NCBI RefSeq assembly: GCF_028554725.1
Contig: NC_071669.1
Coordinates: 53,747,001-53,811,000, forward strand
Length of the DNA stretch: 64,000 bases
Direction of reading: 5' to 3'
Origin: Zeugodacus cucurbitae
Taxonomy: Eukaryota > Arthropoda > Insecta > Diptera > Tephritidae
In this document: positions 1-12,596 of the stretch, piece by piece
How positions within the stretch are numbered: the first letter of the stretch is position 1
Layout: every line of letters begins with the position of its first letter
Notes under the pieces: generated by a model
Seen by the model: the letters and a program-made list of their open reading frames with translations, nothing else
Database searches by the model: none
What the model was told of the DNA's origin: nothing
Program-made: the position numbers and the translations under genes

Positions 1-1112
1 TTTCTACGCTTATCCTTCCGTTTCATACTACTTTTGGGCGTACTTATAAGCCAAAAAGGAAAGTTTCTGCGGAACTTTCTCCACACAATTAATAACCGTT
101 ATCACATAATTATTATTATTAGGTCTTTCTACGCCATTGCAAAAGGCAAAAGTGTGGGTGGCACAGCATACTTGAGTGTATTTATATATGTAACTACTAT
201 GTAGTTGCAAGTGTGTTGCAAGTAGTTGCAAGTGTGTTGCCTCTCACTCAACTCTAAGCTTCGGATTCTGAGAAATTCCCTCATGTTGTGAAAAAAAACT
301 TTATTTTTAAACTAAATAAAGTCAATGATAGTTTTGGGAATTGTATGAACGAGAAATGAAAGCAATCGGCGCTGGTAATTAATTGCTTTTTGACAAATCA
401 CTGTATATATTTAATGCATGTAATGCATGCATGTTTATTCGGAACAGATTTTAGGAATTTTTTTCGGAAATATTTTTTGGAATTTTTTATATGTATGTTT
501 ACTTCGTATAAAATTTATAATTTTATTTAACTCTAAACTCTATTTTTGTTGTTAAATATTAAACTGAATTAAAATTTTCGGGAAACTATTTAGAAAAAAT
601 GTCAGTAAATATCAGTATTCTTTGCTTATTGATATTTAAAATTCGAAACGTAGAGAGCTAGACGTAGAGAAACTAGAGAGCGAGAATTTTACGAATTCCC
701 GGAGTATAGTTAAGAAAAAAAATTAGTAGAATACTTGAGTAATTTAAATATATGAAAAATTTAGTCGAAGTAGCAATAATAAGTAAAAAGAATATTTAAA
801 CAATTTCTCAGAAGACAGTTTTACAAGTACCAGCTCATTTGGAGAGTATTACACGAAGTTGGCTGAGGTTTTTAAAATACGTTAAAAAAGTGTATTATAA
901 CTTTCGGAAGTTTGTTTACTGTGCATCTTTTCCCTTTTATTTTTGTACTAAATCAACTTCTTTTGAATCTGAAAAAATCTGAATCTGCTTATCTATTAAA
1001 TATATTTTTTTAACAGGGTTGCCATTTTAGTTTATGATTTTATTAATATACCGATTTTAATATAGATTTTACAAGATAATTCAACAATTCTTTTTTTATA
1101 TTAAAGAATATA
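1..1112. other. AT-rich non-coding stretch
   Basis: No coding region can be supported. The stretch is AT-rich with a short duplicated phrase (tgcaagtagttgcaagtgtg) near 205-240. One copy of the dispersed decamer AGGGTTGCCA lies at 1015-1024. Open frames here are short and lack coding character. Confidence 0.6.
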
Positions 1113-1687
1113 TTAAGGGGGTCAAAAATATTTTTTTTATCATAAACTGCTTACTTAACATGTCTAGAAGACGGTAGTTAAATGATTTTCACAAATTCGA
1201 AGTCATTTTAAAGATACGGCAGTTAGAAGAAGGAGCTGCCCGAAGCGCTCAAAATTGTGTTTTTTTTAATTTTATCCATCGTATCTCAAAAACGGCTTGA
1301 CCGAATGACTTTAAATTTGTAGGGTACATTCAGCACATGTAAACGCATGGAACACTCTATTATTATTTAAAAATTTCAAAAACTTTGATTTTTTATAGTA
1401 AAAAACGAAAAAAATGCAAAATTCGCTTTTTGTTCAAATTTCTACCAAAAGTTCAATTGTTGGTAAATTCACTTGATCGTAGCGCGTTAATTATTTACTA
1501 CGCCGTTAACTTTTTTCGGGGGGTTCAAAACGCTGTAACTACTGTTCTATACAATATTTTAAGCTTACAATGTTTATTTATATTGTCAAAATATATGTTA
1601 ATAAATGATAATAAAAGGTTTTATCTATTTACTGGTCGTAGAAAAAAATCTAAAAAATAACTAAAAACCATGTGATGACCCCCTTAA
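1113..1687. mobile_element. TTAA-bounded non-coding element (copy a)
   Basis: TTAA at 1113-1116 is followed by GGGGGTCA, and the right end reads TGACCCCC then TTAA at 1684-1687. This gives 8-bp terminal inverted repeats flanked by a duplicated TTAA over 575 bp. No transposase is encoded. A diverged relative lies at 45976-46618 and a third, split by another insertion, at 62374-64000. TTAA targeting is typical of piggyBac, but piggyBac ends normally continue with CCC rather than GGG, so the superfamily is open. Confidence 0.7.
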
Positions 1688-4131
1688 TAGGATTGCCATC
1701 TAGTAAAATTTCTCGGCTTATTAAAATCGTAATTAATAATAAAGTAACTATTGCCTTTTTCATTGTAATAATTTAAAAAAATATTACAATTAGTCGAGTA
1801 AATATTTTGTTGTTATTGTTTTATGCTCATTTTAAAGTTAAGTTAAAAAAAATAGCTTCAAAGGCATTTCCTTGTACATAAGACTCATCACATTTTGGAT
1901 TCTATCTTTCCTTTTCTGTTGTTTGTCTTTATATCAATCAAAATCGTGGTTGCTAAAGCGAAATAAACCACTCTTAAACGGTTCTAAAATTCCTGTGAGA
2001 CGCTTCTTTTCATGCCATAAAAATATACGGAGGTTTAAGATTATTTTACAATTACATCATTAATATAAATTATTAATTATACGGTCTGTATTGCTTAAAA
2101 TTTGAACCTAAGGATCATTTATAAAAGTTAAAATGTAACTGACGGAAATATTACCGAAATCTATCTTAAGTGGTAACAGTTCCAAAACTAGTACAATATG
2201 GACCACTTTGTATATTATCTTAAGTTGAATTGAAAAATTGCCTTCCAGTTATGATTTTTCAATCTGACTATGGTGGTACTAGTTACAAACTAGTTCATTA
2301 TGAACCAGTTCGTATTTTTGTATAACCTTGATTGAACTTTAACTGTAGGGAAAATATTCGATTTTATTTTGGAAATTCACGGACTTGTGCAACTAGAATG
2401 CTCTCAAGAAACCCTATTTATTCAAACAACTTCATTATTTTATCATAAATTCATTTGCTTTTATTAAAAATAAAAGTAGAAGATTAATAAGAGTTATGCT
2501 CTTGCGTATGTGTGTAGATAGTTGTAGTTGTTTCATTCAAATAAACAAAAAATATGCCTTCAATTTCAGCTGCACACTGATTGATGTCTACACATTGCCT
2601 GTCCAAGTGACGCTCATCATTTCATCAGTACTCGAGTAATTTTCCGACTATTATATTATATTTTTTTTCTGCAACAACAACAACAACATAAGTTATTTGA
2701 AATGTATGTGAGTAGTTGCTGTTAGCAGGCTACACCTATACTATGCTACTCTACTTAAATGCATATGTATATATACCGTATCATATTGCATGACAACAAC
2801 AACAACTTGTGTTGTTGCGCTCTCAATGCCAGATATGTTCTTAAAAGCTCTCGCCGCTTATGCCACCCAAAAATTCATTTATGTTTTTGACAAAGACAGA
2901 TACCTCACAATCTAAGTTTTTTTGCAGGCTGCTGTCTAAACATAGCAGCTTCATTTAATATTTATATGTACATGTCTGTATGTAGACATTTCGTCATCTG
3001 CAAGCACTTAAGATCACACAAATACATATAGAGACATACCAACAAATCCACTGCCAAGAAGTTGTAAGTTATGAATTCATGTTGCTGACATGCTCTGCCC
3101 CATCAGCCGTAACCAGCTTCAGCAACACACACTCTGGCACTTCCTCTAACTCACTCGTCTATCGTTCTCTCGCTTGTTGTCTGCCGTTGTGCTGCGTCTC
3201 AGTCTGCTTGAACAATTCCGAATTGATGCTATCAGCCAACAATTGAGACTGCATCATAAATCACATTCAATTTATTTCTTATGTTTCACAGCATTTGCTT
3301 GTTGTTGTTGTTGTTGTTATTATTTTCTTGTTTTTTTGACTGTCAGTGTAGAGATTGGCTATTCTGAGTGAACTGATTTTCTGCGTAAAATTGTTTGGCG
3401 CACTTTGGCAACTCTGTGACGGAATTTTGTTATTGTTAGCGGTAAAAACTATCACACACGCATACAGTTATATATAATAAATATATAAATCTATATTTAT
3501 ATACTACAACTTACATATTTATTGCCATCAACAAATACCTACCTACCTACCAGCGATTTGTGTCAGCGCCAAATATGGTTTGCTCTGATTTGATTTTAAA
3601 ATTTGTGAAATTATTGTGTTTTTTTCGTTTCGATTTGAAAAGCATTTGTAAAAGCGCAACTGTAAGTTTTGTGGTGTGTGTGTTTGTGTGTCTGTAAGTT
3701 GACACCATTTTGGTGTTTTCGTTCCATTTCCGTGTGGGTATGACAGTTAATTGACATTTCCAGGCCAAGAAACTTTATAGGCATTTCAACTGTTTGGAAA
3801 TAATAAAATATTTATTTTGAAAATAAATAATTTTCGTTCAAATTGAGGTTAAATGTACGCTTACACACGCATTTGCACTTTGTGATTCGTACTTGATATT
3901 TCGGTATAAACATGAGTTTCATAAAAAAAATCAAGATTTTTCTTGTTAAATTTGTTCACTTCAATTTTGTGGTTTTGATTTTTGAGAATCTGGAAGATGA
4001 CATTTGTTTAATGGAATGTAAATGTACACGTTTGATTCACCACTACTTCAACTGTTTGAACTCTGCTCATTCTACAAAAATTTTACACACGAAATCGGCC
4101 AATATTCTCAATTAAATGGTATGAACTTGTT
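1688..4131. other. Non-coding, opa-rich stretch
   Basis: AT-rich sequence with CAA/GTT runs (for example 2673-2690 and 3301-3321) and short CA-rich tracts. A copy of TGGCAACTCT lies at 3406-3415. The open frames inside (such as the cysteine-rich one at 3174-3371) are products of the trinucleotide runs. I see no gene. Confidence 0.55.
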
Positions 4132-4617
4132 CTATTCTAACTCTCTTGTATTGTATGTGATTGGATTTGAACCGTATAGCCGGTTATAGCTGAATCGATG
4201 AGAGCGCGCCACTCTTTCCTTCGCAGTTTGGCGCCAGTTGGAGATTCCAAGTGTAACCAGGTCTTTCTCCACATGGTCCTTCCATCGGAGTGGAGGTCTC
4301 CCTCTTACTCGGTTTCCACCAGCGGATACTGCTTTCGGAGCTGGAGTGTTTCCATCCATTCGTACAACATGACCTAGCCATCGTAGCCGGTGTCTTTTTA
4401 TTCGCTGAACTATGTCAATGTCGTCGTCTAACTCGTACAGCTCATCGTTCCATCGTCTGCGGTATTCACCGTTGCCAATATTCTGAGAACCATAAATCTT
4501 GAAATTTTGAAGCCGCTCGACCGTCCTAAGCGGCATCGCTTCGCTGTTTGGGCTCCTGAAAAGTTCCAAGAAGATCCGATGTTTTTGAGCTGAATTCTGT
4601 TCAGCAATAAGGATCAT
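4132..4617 (-). mobile_element. RTE-type LINE, C-terminal ORF tail (copy 1)
   Basis: The minus-strand frame encodes the tail that follows reverse transcriptase in many RTE-clade LINEs. Its landmarks in order are EYRRRWNDELYEL, IKRHRLRWLGHVVRMD, RGRPPLRWKDHVEKDL and LGISNWRQTAKER. The upstream palm and endonuclease are absent, so this is a 5'-truncated insertion, the usual state of LINE copies. Copies 2 and 3 lie at 40835-41460 and 56603-56931. Family assignment rests on the WLGHVVRMD and GRPPLRWKD signatures. Confidence 0.8.
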
Positions 4618-4634
4618 TTCTAGCTCTGGTTATG

Positions 4635-5236
4635 TAAACAAGCAAAATTGCCACATTTGGGACGAAGAGCAACCTGAACAGATTCCAAGAGCTGTCATTT
4701 CATCCCGGAAAAACAACGGTTTGGTGTTGTTTGTGGGACGATGGAATCATAGAACCATATTTCTTCAAAAATGATGCCGGTGAGAACGTAACCGTGAGTG
4801 GTGACCGTTAACACACCATGATGACTATCCGATGCCTGAAATTAAAGCTGGTGATCTCGGCGACATTTGGTTTCAACAAGACGGCGCCACTTCCCATCAC
4901 ATCATATCAATCAATGGATTTATTGAGAGAACTCTTCGGTGAGCAGATAAGTTCACGATTTGAGCAGGTCGATTGACCACCAAGAACGTACCATTACACT
5001 TTTTCCTGTGGGGATATATAAAGTCTAAAATCTAAGCAGACAATCCTGCTTCGATTCAGGCCATGGAACAAAAGATCATGCGTGTCATTCACTAGGTAAC
5101 TGTCGAAATGTTCGAACGAGTCATCGTAAATTGGACTCAACGGATGGACCATCTGAGACGTGGCCGCGGCCAAAATTTGAAAGAGATAATATTTAAAAAC
5201 TTTTCTTTGTTTGTCTGGTTCTGTGCTTTTTTTTGG
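4635..5236 (+). pseudogene. Decayed DDE_3-type Tc1/mariner transposase (copy 1)
   Basis: Plus-strand reading shows broken fragments of a transposase: KQNCHIWDEEQ near 4640, a stretch corresponding to YFFKNDAGENVTVSGDR near 4760-4810, DIWFQQDGATSHH near 4862-4900 with one catalytic Asp, a decayed Pro-rich/PLHFFLWGYIKSK segment near 4975-5030, and a C-terminal RGRGQNLKEIIF at 5159-5190. Several stops and frameshifts break it and the N-terminal third is missing, so it is dead. It belongs to the same family as the copies at 22510-24030 and 28620-29680. Confidence 0.75.
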
Positions 5237-5240
5237 CAAT

Positions 5241-7384
5241 AATCTACCAGTAACTTACTCCTTACATTCTTAAACTATTTCTTTTGATATAAAAGAATTT
5301 TTACTGTCTTTAATCATTTCCATCGAAGAATGTATGGATTTTAAACCAACAACCTGTTGCACTACTAAAAGAAGCTGAGTGAGAGATCCATTTCACTACT
5401 ATGAATCTTCATATTATCTGATATTGTACAGTCCTTATAAGCAGTCTCCATTTTTGCTAACCTTAACCAAGTTTTGGATTTATTATGTTATATGGTTACC
5501 CTATTGATATGAATAATTTTGATGAAACGGGTAAGGTTCCGGTTAAATAGACTCGACTGTCGTGGTAACGGCTTGATTTCCACTCATACTATCATTTTTT
5601 CGGAAGTTTCGGGCCATCTTAAGTTCACTTGATTTCAAAACTGCGGTTCACTTGGCTTGATTTGGGTTCACTTCTGAGAATAGAATCTAAGAATCTATAT
5701 ATGACTAAGAGTATAAGAAGAAGATAAATTAGTAAAGCTATACATCAATTTTGAAAAAAAAATATTACTCTTGATCTTCTTAGAGAGTTATGTTCCCACC
5801 AAGACGCTACCATTTTGAATATGAAGGATGATGATTCTAACTTAGTGTGAATTAATCTAAAAATAGTTTGAAATATGTGAATAAACTTGGCAAAAGTTTC
5901 TACAAACAAACAGATATGAATATGATATATTTCCATCTCAATGAATTCAGCTTTGTGTTTCTAAGCAAAACAGAGACTATGAGCTATTGTATTCCACAAT
6001 ATATAGCAAACTAAAAGCATTCCACTTCATATGAAATAAGACGGCTCAAGAATATTAAAATAAATTGCTATCTCCATTCAGATGTTTGTACATTCTCCTA
6101 ACAACCACGAGTCACAGTTAAAGCACAGACGAGATATAAATATATGAAATGTTAAAACCGAGTATAGACTATATAGTGTATAAATGATACAAACAGACTA
6201 ATATAGAAGTCTATACATATGAACGAACTGTGAAACTTCTACCAAATCATATCCATCAAGCCACAACTCAAGCGGAATATATTAAGTTATCCTGCCATTG
6301 AGAATTCATGCCTGATCGAGTACTTTTCATGGCAATAATAGAGTAGACAATTTGTACACTTACATAATTACATACTGAATGAATGAAGGTGTATGTGTGT
6401 GTGTGTCGGTAACTAAAAGCAACAAAATATTTGTTATAAGCAAACAATTGAATTTATTTATAAGTACATATGTATGTGTGCATCTATATATGTATGCTTT
6501 GTTTATCTGCAGGCATGTGTGCCCACAATATATTATAAGCTACAGTTCATTGTTAAGCTCTTCATGCGTATTTTATTCGGCCAACAGACTTTGGAGTAAA
6601 AAAATTAAAAAAAAAATAAATGAAAATTATCACAATAATAGGCCGACAATAGTTTTTCAGTTAAATTCGGTATTAAAAGAGCTTATGTGATTTATATAGT
6701 ATTATATATTTAAAGAGAAGGGATTTTTCAATTGAAGAGCGCTGCAAATGGAATACAGAAATAATTCAAATCTTTAAATATATAAAATCTGCTCAAGCGA
6801 CTTAAATACAGTTAAAGCAGCATGAAATTAATAACCAAAATAATTTTTATTAATAACAGACCTCAACGAAACAGATTGGTAAATAGGCTCCTTACTTTTC
6901 GACAGATGTAAAAGCAGCGAATTTTTAATTTTCTTTTTCTTTGAACTTGTTAGGTATGTTACTCCAATTATGGGTGTCTAATAGTTACATTGTTGTTGTT
7001 GTAGCAATAGAAAACATTTCCAGACAATTTTGAGAAAAGCTGCCAAGCAGAGAGTTCTTGGTCGGATATTGTAATGGTAATTCTACCTAAAAAGAAGAGT
7101 CTTCTTAAAGTTACTCGGGCTTGCCGGATCACAGAAGACTCTGCGTTCGGTCATGAAACGAGGGTTATTCTGGCAGAGAGGTGAGGTATTATGTACCGTG
7201 TATCATACTGTCAATAGCAGTTGTTCCACAGATTCCAGATTCTAAACAGCATTTCGTGAATGAATTACGTTTTCATAAGATCTCTCAAAGGCCATCAATT
7301 CAACAACCAAGTAACTCTTAGAGCTTATATGTATAAATTACTCAAAGAGAGAGTGATACCATTCACGCTCATTCTAAATATTTA
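5241..7384. other. AT-rich non-coding stretch
   Basis: No gene is supported. There is a short (GT)n tract at about 6392-6404, and CAA/GTT runs are sparse. A GT-rich open frame at 6379-6690 has no coding character. Confidence 0.5.
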
Positions 7385-7936
7385 TATAAAATCAGATAAA
7401 TAACAGAGACACGAAAAAACTAGAATTTTTCAGTACTTTTTTTGCTATTAAATCTATTAAATGCTATTAAATAATTTCCAAAGTTATAGAGGTTTGTGTG
7501 GACCCAGTTCCAAAAAAGGTCGTTGCGGTGACAATCATAAGTCCTTGGAGATTCATCTAAATTCAATCGGATGAGAAAAAATAGTTTTTTAAATAGATAA
7601 TCCTGGACCTGATCGAAGCTTTTTCGCTTTTTTTTCGAAAATTCACAAAATAGGGGCCTCAGGAAATTATCTAGATTTTCGGGTAAAAATTAAGTGATGA
7701 TCTTAAAAAATTGAAATTTTTGAAAAAAACAAAAAATGTTCGATCAAGCTATTATGTATTTCAAAAGCTGCATAAATGTCATTTAAATTTACTGAGCAGT
7801 TTTCGAGTTACAGTTGTCACCACTTCAAAATAAGTGCCCGAGTGCTCTTTGTTATTTGTCGAATAACTCAAAAAGCAATTGTCGAACCAACTTCAAAGAA
7901 AAAAAATTAAAATCCTGACTACCCCTTACCCCTTAA
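7385..7936. mobile_element. TTAA-bounded non-coding element (copy e)
   Basis: This is a reverse-complement relative of the element at 60797-61492. Shared landmarks include CCTGACTACCCCTTA before the TTAA at 7933-7936, the Asn-rich-free AT core, and GAATTTTTCAGTA at the far end. The 7385 end is eroded, so its terminal repeat is poor. It shares its final TTAA with the next element. It has no coding capacity. Confidence 0.6.
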
Positions 7937-8994
7937 GGGGGGGTAAGGTTTGTTTCGTCGAAAAAAGACCTTTTTTCATGAATTTTTTTAGGAAAAATTA
8001 TTGCTGTAGGTTTATTTTACTTATTATTATATGAAAGTGCAACATTTGAAGGATACCTAAAAAAAAGTTTTATCGAAAAATTGCGAGGAATAACGGATTT
8101 ATCGTCGATCTCTGCAGGCACCTCGAAAAAAAGTTGTTGTGCGGTGACCAGCCTACAGCATCACTGGATCATCCGAAACCAAAAAATCAAAATGCTTTCT
8201 TTAGTTTATTAGTTTATCTTTCAATTGACGTCGAGTTTTCATTTTTTTAATTTTTAAATTTTTCAATTTTTGGTACCATTTTTAAGCCAAAATGACGATT
8301 TTAGACGAAAAAATCGACCTATTTGTTATTGTAAAATTGTTAGTAATTAAAATTTTTGAGAGAGAGCTATATATATGTAGAATATTTCTTCAAAATTTCA
8401 AAACGATCGATGCAGTAGTTTTTTCTGTAGGCTGATCACCGACTTTAAAAATGACATATTTGGGAAAATCGATTCAAAGTTTTGTACACTAAGCGCTGGT
8501 AGCTGGAGGTACCGTTATTCAACCTGCTGTAACTTCGTTAGTTTTTCTCCGAATGACCTAAAATTTTAACACAATATTCTTGAGATGTTGATGGTCCAGA
8601 AAAAAAATTAAAAAAAAAATTTGAAAAAGAAAAAAGAAAGAACATTTGTTTATAGTTGTAATTGGGAAAAAAAATAAAATCCTTTGTTCAAGCACGAGTA
8701 AATTGCATCTCGAACACATGTACAAAATTTCATCAAGATCGGTTGAGTAGTTTTCGAGAAAATTTGACAACCGACTTTGAAAACCAGGTTCCGAGAAAAA
8801 CGCGTTTAAAGTTTTGAGTATCCATAGTAACTGACTTGGAGCGCACACCTTCCAAAGGCTGGATCTCCGAAACTATTATTCGGATCGACTTGAAAATTTA
8901 GGACACTATTCGTGAGATGTTGTAGAAAGCAATAAGCCAAAAAACAAAAAAAAAAACAATTTTTCTAACCCACGAAACCCATGTAACCCCTTAA
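7933..8994. mobile_element. TTAA-bounded non-coding element (copy f)
   Basis: The left end is TTAAGGGGGGGTAAGG and the right end GTAACCCCTTAA at 8983-8994. The 5' two thirds (about 7948-8620) recurs nearly identically at 31051-31750. Inside are at least two versions of a recurring core block (8529-8590 and 8862-8923). Open frames in it (for example minus 8558-8848) are low-complexity and not credible genes. Confidence 0.65.
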
Positions 8995-9931
8995 GGCGAC
9001 TCTATGCAATATATTGGTTAGGAGTTTTCTCATTACAACTGAAGCCTTGTAACTGTCAGGTGTATAGTCTAAAAGCAAGTACAAAGTTAATACATGGGAC
9101 TATATGGGTACTTCATTAACTGCTTTCTTCAATGTTGCCAAGTTTTATTTTAAATTATTTACAGAATTTATTATAATTATTTTCATTACAATTCATCAAC
9201 GACTGTTAATTACCGCTTTTTTTATTTTCGGAACTGTCTAATAGCGCAGTGCTTCCAAGAATTAAATCAGTGCAATCAATTACATGCAATTTTCGACAGT
9301 TCTCTTTCAGTGCTGTCACACAGCTTTAATTGTTAGTATAATATGTTCGATTCCCTACTCGCTAACGCTTAGAAATTATAATATAGTCATACTATGCTTG
9401 ATATCATATATTCAGACCAAATTAATCCTTCTACACTCGTGGCATGCGTTTTTTCGCATATTTTGAAGAGAGATACCGAGATACTCAAAGTGAGAGCTAT
9501 TGTAATTTACTAAATTGGTTCACCAAAAATAATTTTTTCATAAAATTTTGTCACATATGAAGCATAAATGAATTGAATTTATTAATATTAGTAAATTTCC
9601 TCTCTAACTCAATAAGCTAAAGAACAGTTCCGTACATTAACCTCCATTCAATTGATGTGGAAACCAATAATCGTTATTTATTGTGATCCATATATTATAA
9701 TACCAATAAGATTAATAAACTACCATTTCAAATTTTTAATTTCCGCTGCCCCTCGACAAACACTCCGTGAGTCGCGACTGCAAGCTGGACTATATAGAAT
9801 ACTCCATTATATATATACCTAGATATGAAGTTACAATGGTCACTACTGCCATCCATTAAAGCCATAAATTAACATACAAACACGATAAATACAATAAACA
9901 AACACACACATGCATATTTATACAATCATAC
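8995..9931. other. AT-rich non-coding stretch
   Basis: I see neither a gene nor a recognisable repeat. Short open frames are not supported by splice signals or codon character. Confidence 0.45.
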
Positions 9932-10065
9932 CCACACAGTAGTTGACAATGGCCAGCGCCAGCTCGTAAAAGGAAATGCATTCCGCCTTTAATGGTTGTT
10001 GACCGCTGATGATGTTATAAGAGAAATGCATTAAAAGAATGCAATCGCATATTTGTGTCACACAC
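9932..10065 (-). CDS. Possible internal exon of an unidentified minus-strand membrane protein
   Basis: On the minus strand a pyrimidine-rich tract ends in TTTTTGTAG before 10065, and a donor GTATGA follows 9932. Between them 134 nt are open and read CVTQICDCILLMHFSYNI, then ISGQQPLKAECISFYELA, then LAIVNYCV. The segment is Cys-rich and partly hydrophobic, and its composition is less T-driven than its surroundings. The exon needs two bases from the previous exon and leaves one. It does not join in phase directly to the candidates at 29983-30082 or 36370-36459, so other exons would be required. I recognise no family. It may be a chance open frame. Confidence 0.25.
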
Positions 10066-11470
10066 CTACAAAAACAAACAAAAGAAAACAGAAAAACAAA
10101 AAAAGAAAACAAATAAATAATAAAAGAAAATAAAAAAAACTCTTCACACACAGACCCATCCATACTCTCCCACACATATGTGCTGCAAATGGCGTTTAGC
10201 ACTTCTCTGTTCGCTGTTCGCACTTCAAAGTGGGTCAACGTGGATTATGTAATTAAAAACAACAACGTCGCATATCTGCAAATCGCTAAACTGAAGTAGA
10301 GCAGCAGAAATTGAATTTTTGTAAAGAGACAAATGCGACAACTGCAAGAGAAAAAGAAACAAAAGCAACAAAAATATGGAAAATGTAAATGGAAATGGCG
10401 GCGGAAATGGAAATGAAATTATGCAAAAGTTATTTAGAATTAAGGCAGCAAAAAGCATCGCACACACTGCATTGTTGTGTTAGCACGATTCCAGTTATTG
10501 GCGCTCAACAATGCACACAGCGCGTGGTGGTGGTGGTAGCACACCTTGGTGTATACGTGACCTGAAATATGCAGCGGAGATATTTATAATAACAATACGG
10601 TTTTATAGCACAGCGACATAGTTGCATACACTTATATTGCATTTTTCTGCATACGATGACAGGCTTTTATGTTAAAAATGCAAAATCAAACTAAGCTACA
10701 GTTAATCGGACATTTGTTTTAGTTGTTGCAACAGTAGGGATTTGTAGCACTCTCTAACAGCTTTTGCGCGACATGTACGTGGTATTATGAATAAATTTTT
10801 ACTTGGAAAACCTGCTTGGGAGTGCGCTCAGGTGATGGAAGCATTTAATTGAAGGGCTTCATATGAAGGTATAATATTTGTTTTTTCGTGGAAAGCTTTC
10901 GATTCGACTCCATATGTTTCGCAATGCGGTAAGCCTGCAATATTATGGACAAATTTAATATGAAGGAATTTCTTGTGGGATTCAGAAGTGTATTAAGTGG
11001 TATTATCCAAGCTTCGCGGCAGGTGAATTACCCATTTATGAATGGCTAAAATACATACAGGTCAAATGAACACTGGAACCGATTGACCCATTGGAAGCTC
11101 ATGCTTCGTTTTTATTTCTTTTTCGTCTTATTGAATGAAAGGTTGTTAAGGCTATAATATCTGAATGTTTATTCACTTGAGCTTTCCTACATCAACGATG
11201 GCTCTCTTCCCCTCTGTGACCATCAGATACCTCATTGAAACCCTCGAATTATCCGTTTAGTTAGTGGCAACTGGAACTCAGCGGTATCTGTGACAGAAAC
11301 TTCATGCAAGTCCAAAGTAGCTTCCAGTTTGCGTATTTTATTCCTTAAATTGATGTGATTAATCTCCACACAAGTCTCCGGTTCACTTATATATAAGCAG
11401 TAGACCGTAGAATCCTCTAGATATTTTTTTCTACAATGTTTTCTTATGACGGAGTTATTCCGAGTTTCGA
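10066..11470. other. Non-coding stretch
   Basis: The 10066-10560 part has A-rich and CAA-rich tracts and a GGT run near 10527-10538. From 10.6 kb to 11.47 kb I see nothing beyond AT-rich single-copy-looking sequence. It probably belongs to an intron or to intergenic DNA upstream of the 12.6-kb exon. Confidence 0.45.
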
Positions 11471-11479
11471 GGACTCTGA

Positions 11480-12290
11480 ACAACGGTCGTAAAGCTTTAT
11501 CAACCGTCCGAATAGCGGATATATAGCAAGAGGTCTGGCTGGAGAAATAACTGAAGAGCCTTAAGCCTCAGCAACTCCTAAAAATCGCCTCATAATGACA
11601 ATAAGAAGAATCCGGAATTTTAAAGTTCTATTGTAATTAAGCTTAAGTTCATAAAATAATCCACGGAGATCTGACAAATTTCATCGGTATTACTTAAAAG
11701 AAAAAGGGTTACCCAGAATCAAAAATTTAAAGTCCTGGTCGTAAGCTCTAGCGATCGGAAATCGATAACAGTACGATCCATGCTCGCTAAGAAGTGTCTA
11801 ACTACCTTATCAATATCTTCTAACTACTTGGCAATCCATCTTGTGTGGGTTGGAATCATTGGAAACTGCAAAGCAGATAAGCTTACAAGAGAGGGTAGCA
11901 GGGTTGGCAGTCTACGGACCACTTGCGCCCAAGCGCTGGACTTACAGTTATCGCTTGAGCTTGCGACAACAACGAACACTTGTCCAGTTGCGCGGTCCTT
12001 TTGGTCCACAGTGGAACGTAATATGTTCTCAGAAAAGTCCATCTCTTCGCTATCATACGTGTGCTTACTGGACACTGTCCGATAGGTACACATGCGGTGA
12101 GACTAAGGGTCTTGGCAGATGCAAGTTGCCAAAGCTGTTTGGATGAGGGCAAAGTGGAATCATCTTGGCATTTCCTCTTCCAATGTCCAGCGTTTGCCAG
12201 ACTGTGCTTGGTAGGCACAAATAGCCGACTCAAGAATTTTGTAAGAGATTCCAAGCGTTTTGCTGAATCGTGAGGTTCTTTCTGATCAAT
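11480..12290 (+). mobile_element. LINE 3' region with RNase H-like and C-terminal zinc motif (degenerate)
   Basis: A plus-strand frame carries VWVGIIGNCKADKLTREGS, matching the last RNase H block of jockey/R1/LOA-type LINEs (canonical G-x-x-GN-x-x-AD-x-LA). After a frameshift near 12060 it continues LTGHCPIGTHAVRL, a CQSC pair, and HFLFQCPAFAR, the usual CCHC tail that ends such ORF2 proteins. Stops and a frameshift show it is dead, and the reverse transcriptase is missing. Fragments of the same tail lie at 51190-51480 and 58117-58510. Confidence 0.75.
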
Positions 12291-12596
12291 TAGGAGTTTT
12301 TTGATGTCAAAAAGGATAGGGCTCAAAACTGTCCAAATAAGATCTTCCTGCATATGTAGAGGTTTGCCTACTAAGCTAACCTTAGCTCTATACAGTATTG
12401 TGCTGCGACATCAAGGTGCTGTTTATATATTTCGTTAAAGAAATGGAAGTAAATGCTATTAATTTTGTAGTCTATTTTTGAAATCATGTTGCAGAGTTGG
12501 TTTTTTGAAGGATGCCTAAATTGTGCCTCCTTTACAAATAATTAGCGATTTTAAAATATATCACACCAAACTTAACTTTTCATCCTTTCTTTACAG
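12291..12596. other. Sequence before the 12.6-kb exon, with acceptor
   Basis: It ends in a good 3' splice signal, CATCCTTTCTTTACAG at 12581-12596. The reading frame is open back to 12523 with an ATG, but the residues before the acceptor are not Ser-rich like the exon, so I treat them as intronic. Confidence 0.5.

Noticed and set aside
8558..8848. Minus open frame of 96 codons
   Set aside because: It lies inside a non-coding repeat and is a T-rich low-complexity translation with no splice or start support.
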